From contig JADKIP010000015.1 in NCBI GenBank assembly GCA_016721185.1, forward strand, positions 452,950 to 516,949: 64,000 bases of DNA, written 5' to 3'. Shown one piece after another: positions 60,779-64,000 of this stretch (position 1 is the stretch's first letter; every line of letters starts with the position of its first letter). The stretch is from Candidatus Dechloromonas phosphorivorans. Lineage in GTDB: Bacteria > Pseudomonadota > Gammaproteobacteria > Burkholderiales > Rhodocyclaceae. Below the pieces are notes generated by a model that did no database searches, had not been told where the DNA came from, and saw nothing but the letters and a program-made list of their open reading frames with translations. The position numbers were made by a program, and so were the translations under genes.

Positions 60779-61416
60779 ATCGGAAAGTTCCGCGACTCGA
60801 AGGATTGGTAGCGCCGCTCGACCTGTTAATGTCGACACCGATGCCCACATCATCCCCAACCGTTTCTCAAATCGATCAAGCGTTCCGGTTTCGGCCCGAA
60901 CGCCTTTGACGAATCGGCGCTGGACGTTGATCAACCGGGGCGGGATGCGACCGGCCGTGAAAATCCGAATTTCGTGCTCAATCAGCCGCGCTACCGAGGC
61001 GCGCAGGTCTTGCTGACCCGGGCCAATTTTGGCTGCGGCAGTTCGCGTGAGCACGCGCCCTGGGCCTTGCTGGACTTTAACCAAGGCCATTGTCGCTGAG
61101 TCCTTTGCTGATATTTTCTTTAAGCAACTGCTATAAAAACGGCATCGTGCCCATCGTCCTGCCGGCCAATGAAATAGAAGCGCTGTTTCCAGCGAGTCGA
61201 GGCAACGCCGGGCTACAAGTTGGTGATTGGAGTTATCTGCCCGGGCGGTAATTCGTCCCGATGGTTACGGCATTTCGTTTCCAGATCGACAGCTTCCGCA
61301 AGAATGCATGTTGAAAAAGATGGTTGGGGACGATATCGGCGTTTGTTTGCGTGTGGAAAAATTCGTGGTTTTGAAGAGAAAAACGTCGCATTAGCCAGCC
61401 TTGGCTTTTTGCTTAA
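60779..61416 (+). CDS. leuD: 3-isopropylmalate dehydratase small subunit (frameshifted)
   Basis: Swivel subunit of the isopropylmalate isomerase. Pieces: KFRDSKGLVAPLDR-NVDTDAHIIP, SIKRSGFGPNAFDE, GRENPNFVLNQPRYRGAQVLLTRANFGCGSSREHAPWALLDF, IVAESFADIFF and NGIVPIVLPANEIEALF. About 212 residues when repaired. The start codon region (60779, reading like ATGGAAAAGTTC with one base changed) is itself damaged. Confidence 0.85.
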
Positions 61417-61427
61417 GAGGAGTGACA

Positions 61428-62463
61428 ATGAAAATTTGTGTTCTGCCGGGTGACGGCATTGGCCTAAAGGAAGGTATCGCGCAGGCGGTGCGCGTTCTAA
61501 GTCCCTGGATCTCAAATTTGAGCTGGAAGAGGCGCTGCTGGGCGGTGCTGCGGTGTTGCGGCAGGCGGCCCTTATCCGACGGCCGAAGGCTGGCTCGCGA
61601 AGCCGATGCTGTGCTGCTTGGTGCCGTCGGCGGCCCGCAGTGGGATATAGCCTGCCGCACTGGCGCCCGGGCGTGTTCGCTCGGTATTCGCAAAGACTTG
61701 AACCTGTTTGCCAACCTGCGCCCGGCGATTCTTTACGGAACGTGGCCTCGACGCTAAAGCCGGAAGTCGTTGCCGGTCTGAATCTCTCATCATCCGTGAA
61801 CTAACGGGTGACATCTATTTCGGCCAGCCGCGCGGTATTCGTGAGGAAAACGGTAGGCGGGTCGGCTTCAATACGATGGTTTATAGCGGGTGAGATTCGC
61901 CGCATCGCCATGTCGCCTTCACGGCGGCCGGCAAGCGTAACAAAAGCGTGTTCAGTCATTTCAAGATAGATAAATATACCGGAATGTATGAACTCTCAAA
62001 CGACGTGATGATTGAAGTGTCCAAGCCTTACCCGGATATCGAGCTGTCGCATGCTGGTGGACAATGCCGCGATGCAATTGGTCAAGGCGCCCAAGCAGTT
62101 TGACGACGTGATGGTGACCGGTAACATGTTCGGCGATATTTTGTCGACGAAGCCTCAATGCTGACCGGTTCTATTGTAGCATGCTGCCATCGGCCCTACA
62201 ACTCGACGTAAACAAAAAGGTTTGTACGACCTTCGCATAGGTTCGGCGCCGGAACATTGCGATGGGCGTTACCAACCCGTTAGCGAGCATTCACCGTCGG
62301 TGGCGATGATGCTGCACTTTTGGTCGGAAGTGCAGGCACTACGCATCGAAACGGCGGTCAAAAAGTCTTGGCACAAAGGTTTCCGCACCGGCGATATCTA
62401 CGAAGCGCGGAACCAATCGGGTGGGCACGAAAAACCGGCGACCGCCGTGTGGCGACTCTCTGA
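61428..62463 (+). CDS. leuB: 3-isopropylmalate dehydrogenase (frameshifted)
   Basis: NAD-dependent oxidative decarboxylase of leucine synthesis. Pieces: MKICVLPGDGIG at the start, [111 protein letters not shown] and the end EMGDAVVATL-like, stop at 62461-62463. An AAGAGGAG ribosome site precedes the ATG. About 345 residues when repaired. Confidence 0.86.
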
Positions 62464-62542
62464 CTCGGGTCCGTTTGTCGAGATCGAGGTTTTGAGCTGG
62501 CAACTAACTCGATCCTAGGCAACTATTAATTGAGATGATGCT

Positions 62543-63661
62543 ATGAAGAAGGTTGGTCTGGTTGGTTGGCGCTGGATCGGTGGGTTCGGTTCTGTGCAAC
62601 GCACTGGTGGAAGAGAGCGATTTTGCCCACATCGATCCAGTGTATTCTCAACCTCTCTGCGGCGGGTGACTAGGCCCGGTTTTCGGCATGGGAGGCTTCG
62701 CTGCCTTTGCAGGACGCTGCTGCCGTAAACTGTCAAAAACAGTGCAGTATATTTTACCTGCCAAGGCGGTGATTACACCGGAGGTTTTCGAAGCTGCGCG
62801 CCACCGGCTGGAATGGTCACTGGATCGACGCCGCCTCGGCGCTGCGCATGGCTGATGATGCTGTGATCGTGCTTGATCCGGTCAATATGAACGTGATCAA
62901 GGGCCTCGCTGGCCAAGGGCGGTAAGAACTGGATCGGCGGCAACTGTACGGTTTCCCTGATGCTGATGGGCCTTGGCGGCCTGTTAAGAACGGCTGATCA
63001 AGTGGGCCAAGCTCAATGACTATCAGGCCGCTTCCGGTGCCGGTGCGCAGAATATGCGTGAGCTGATTTCCCAGATGGGCGCGATCCACTCGTCGGTGGC
63101 AGATCTGCTGGCCGATCCGGCTATATTCCTACTCGATATCGATCGCGAGTTCTTTCAAAGCCAATTAAACAGATGCTTTCCCGAAGAAGAACTTGCGTAA
63201 CACGCCACTCGCGGGTTCGCTGATCCCGTGGATTGTCTCCCGTTGAAGCGGCCAGTCAGGAAGATTGGAAGGGCGGTGCCGAATGCAACAAGATTCTTGG
63301 CCGTCCGGCTCCGGCTCGCCAGGCTCGATTCCTATCGATGGCCTGTGTGCCGTATCGCCTCCATCCGTGCCATAATGACGCACTGACCATCAAGCTCAAG
63401 AAAGACGTGCCGCTGGATGAAATCAGTAACATATTGGCCGGACCAATCTAAGCCCAAGAGTCGTGCCGAATGATCGTGAAATATCCGAACGCGAACTGAC
63501 GCCAGCCGCACTGTGACCGGCACCTGACTGTGCCGGTAGGTCGTTCTGCACAAAATGGCAATGGGGCCGGAGTGCCTGGCTGCATTTACCTGTGGCGACC
63601 AGTTGCTATGAAACAGCCGAGCCGCTACGTCGTATTGCGGGTAATTTCCCTAAACGCCTGA
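62543..63661 (+). CDS. asd: Aspartate-semialdehyde dehydrogenase (frameshifted)
   Basis: Makes aspartate semialdehyde, the substrate of DapA. Pieces: MKKVGLVGWR at the start, EESDFAHIDPV, QYIFTCQGGDYTGEVFE-like, GHWIDAASALRMADDAVIVLDPVNMNVIKG, the catalytic-cysteine motif GGNCTVSLMLMGLGGL, AQNMRELISQMGAIHSSVADLL, EWKGGAECNKILGRP, CHNDALTIKLKKDVPLDEI and AEPLRRMLRVI at the end. About 372 residues when repaired. Gene order leuC-D-B-asd is usual for betaproteobacteria. Confidence 0.86.
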
Positions 63662-63681
63662 TCAAATATTGTTTTGAAGAC

Positions 63682-63710
63682 AAAAGCCGGGTGCTGAATC
63701 CCGGCTTTTC
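63682..63710 (+). terminator. Terminator after asd
   Basis: AAAAGCCGGG (63682-63691), 8-nt loop, CCCGGCTTTT (63700-63709): a 10-bp stem ending in T. Confidence 0.85.
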
Positions 63711-64000
63711 GTTGTGCGCCCGGCATGGGCGCGATCTTGAGTGGAAGATCGCCCGTAAGCGTTGACCACAGCGAACGGTAAAGCCGCAACTGCATGAGGG
63801 CGACCGAGTGTGGGGGAGGAAGCGTGTAACAAAACCGCGAGCCGATGGACAGAACCGAATATGAGGCGGTGCCGAGCAGGGCGAGTGGGCAACATTCGCA
63901 AGCTCTTGTGGTAAAACGAGATGACATCAACTCGGTTGTGCAGGGAAGGATCCGCGTTCTTGCCCGGGGAGGCCTCGCCTCATGCCTGAAAGAGGGCGAC
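63711..64000. other. Unassigned window end
   Basis: 290 bp after the asd terminator. A small hairpin GCGATCTT/AAGATCGC lies at about 63731-63752. No frame with a recognisable protein on either strand; a fimV-like gene would be expected here but I do not see its start. Sequence quality is poor. Confidence 0.4.

Noticed and set aside
63625..63930. 101-residue minus-strand frame at the window end
   Set aside because: It overlaps the asd terminator, lacks a ribosome site and resembles no family.

Overview
The window is a chromosomal segment of a betaproteobacterium, most likely of the Rhodocyclales (Dechloromonas/Azonexus/Azospira type). This is inferred from gene content (accA-tilS-dapA-bamC; leuC-entericidin-leuD-leuB-asd), the high number of PAS/HDOD/c-di-GMP signalling proteins, and the GC-rich codon use. 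No database search was possible, so genus is not certain.

Layout. 0-13 kb holds housekeeping genes: an Uup-type ABC-F ATPase, two HDOD proteins, two metallo-beta-lactamase-fold hydrolases, accA, tilS, dapA, bamC, rlmD and a Bax-inhibitor-1 family membrane protein, then tRNA-Ser(UGA). 13.3-18.4 kb is a six-gene overlapping minus-strand operon: a VTT-membrane/FAD disulfide oxidoreductase fusion, a DUF3047 protein, two small 'selenodomain-associated' transferases, an ECF sigma factor and its zinc-binding anti-sigma factor. 18.8-22.4 kb is a translationally coupled plus-strand operon (TVP38/VTT membrane protein, ATP-grasp enzyme, YHS-domain lipoprotein, egtD). 22.5-27.0 kb carries senA, senB and a SelD fusion. 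With egtD these make a complete selenoneine pathway: EgtD makes hercynine, SelD makes selenophosphate, SenB makes the selenosugar and SenA joins them. 30.4-35.5 kb carries periplasmic msrB-msrA, a PhnCDE-like ABC transporter of the putative selenate type, and an ArsS-like radical SAM protein. A conserved promoter motif, TGTAAKAAA-N13/14-CGACTAA, lies in front of three separate units here (the sigma-factor operon, msrBA, arsS). I infer it is the target of the ECF factor encoded in the window, which would tie selenium metabolism and methionine-sulfoxide repair into one regulon.

27.2-30.3 kb and 35.7-52.7 kb are signalling regions. The second is a long run of coupled genes: histidine kinases, a REC-PAS-PAS-GGDEF(degenerate)-EAL-REC protein, a REC-HD-GYP protein, an MglA-like GTPase, a REC protein that reads through into a GspE/PilB-type ATPase, and a hemerythrin-histidine kinase. 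52.8-63.7 kb holds a patatin, queD, a radical SAM protein, an HTH regulator, a CBS protein, aroC, a DUF465 protein, an MFS transporter and leuC-ecn-leuD-leuB-asd.

Sequence quality. Up to about 47 kb genes are almost all intact; I see three single-base insertions (one in senB, two in the kinase at 35.7 kb), then one frame change in the GTPase at 47.7 kb. From about 49.85 kb to the end nearly every gene is broken by one-base indels, mostly in short homopolymers, plus at least two larger deletions. This is most simply a low-coverage contig end rather than real gene decay, so genes there are given as reconstructed spans.
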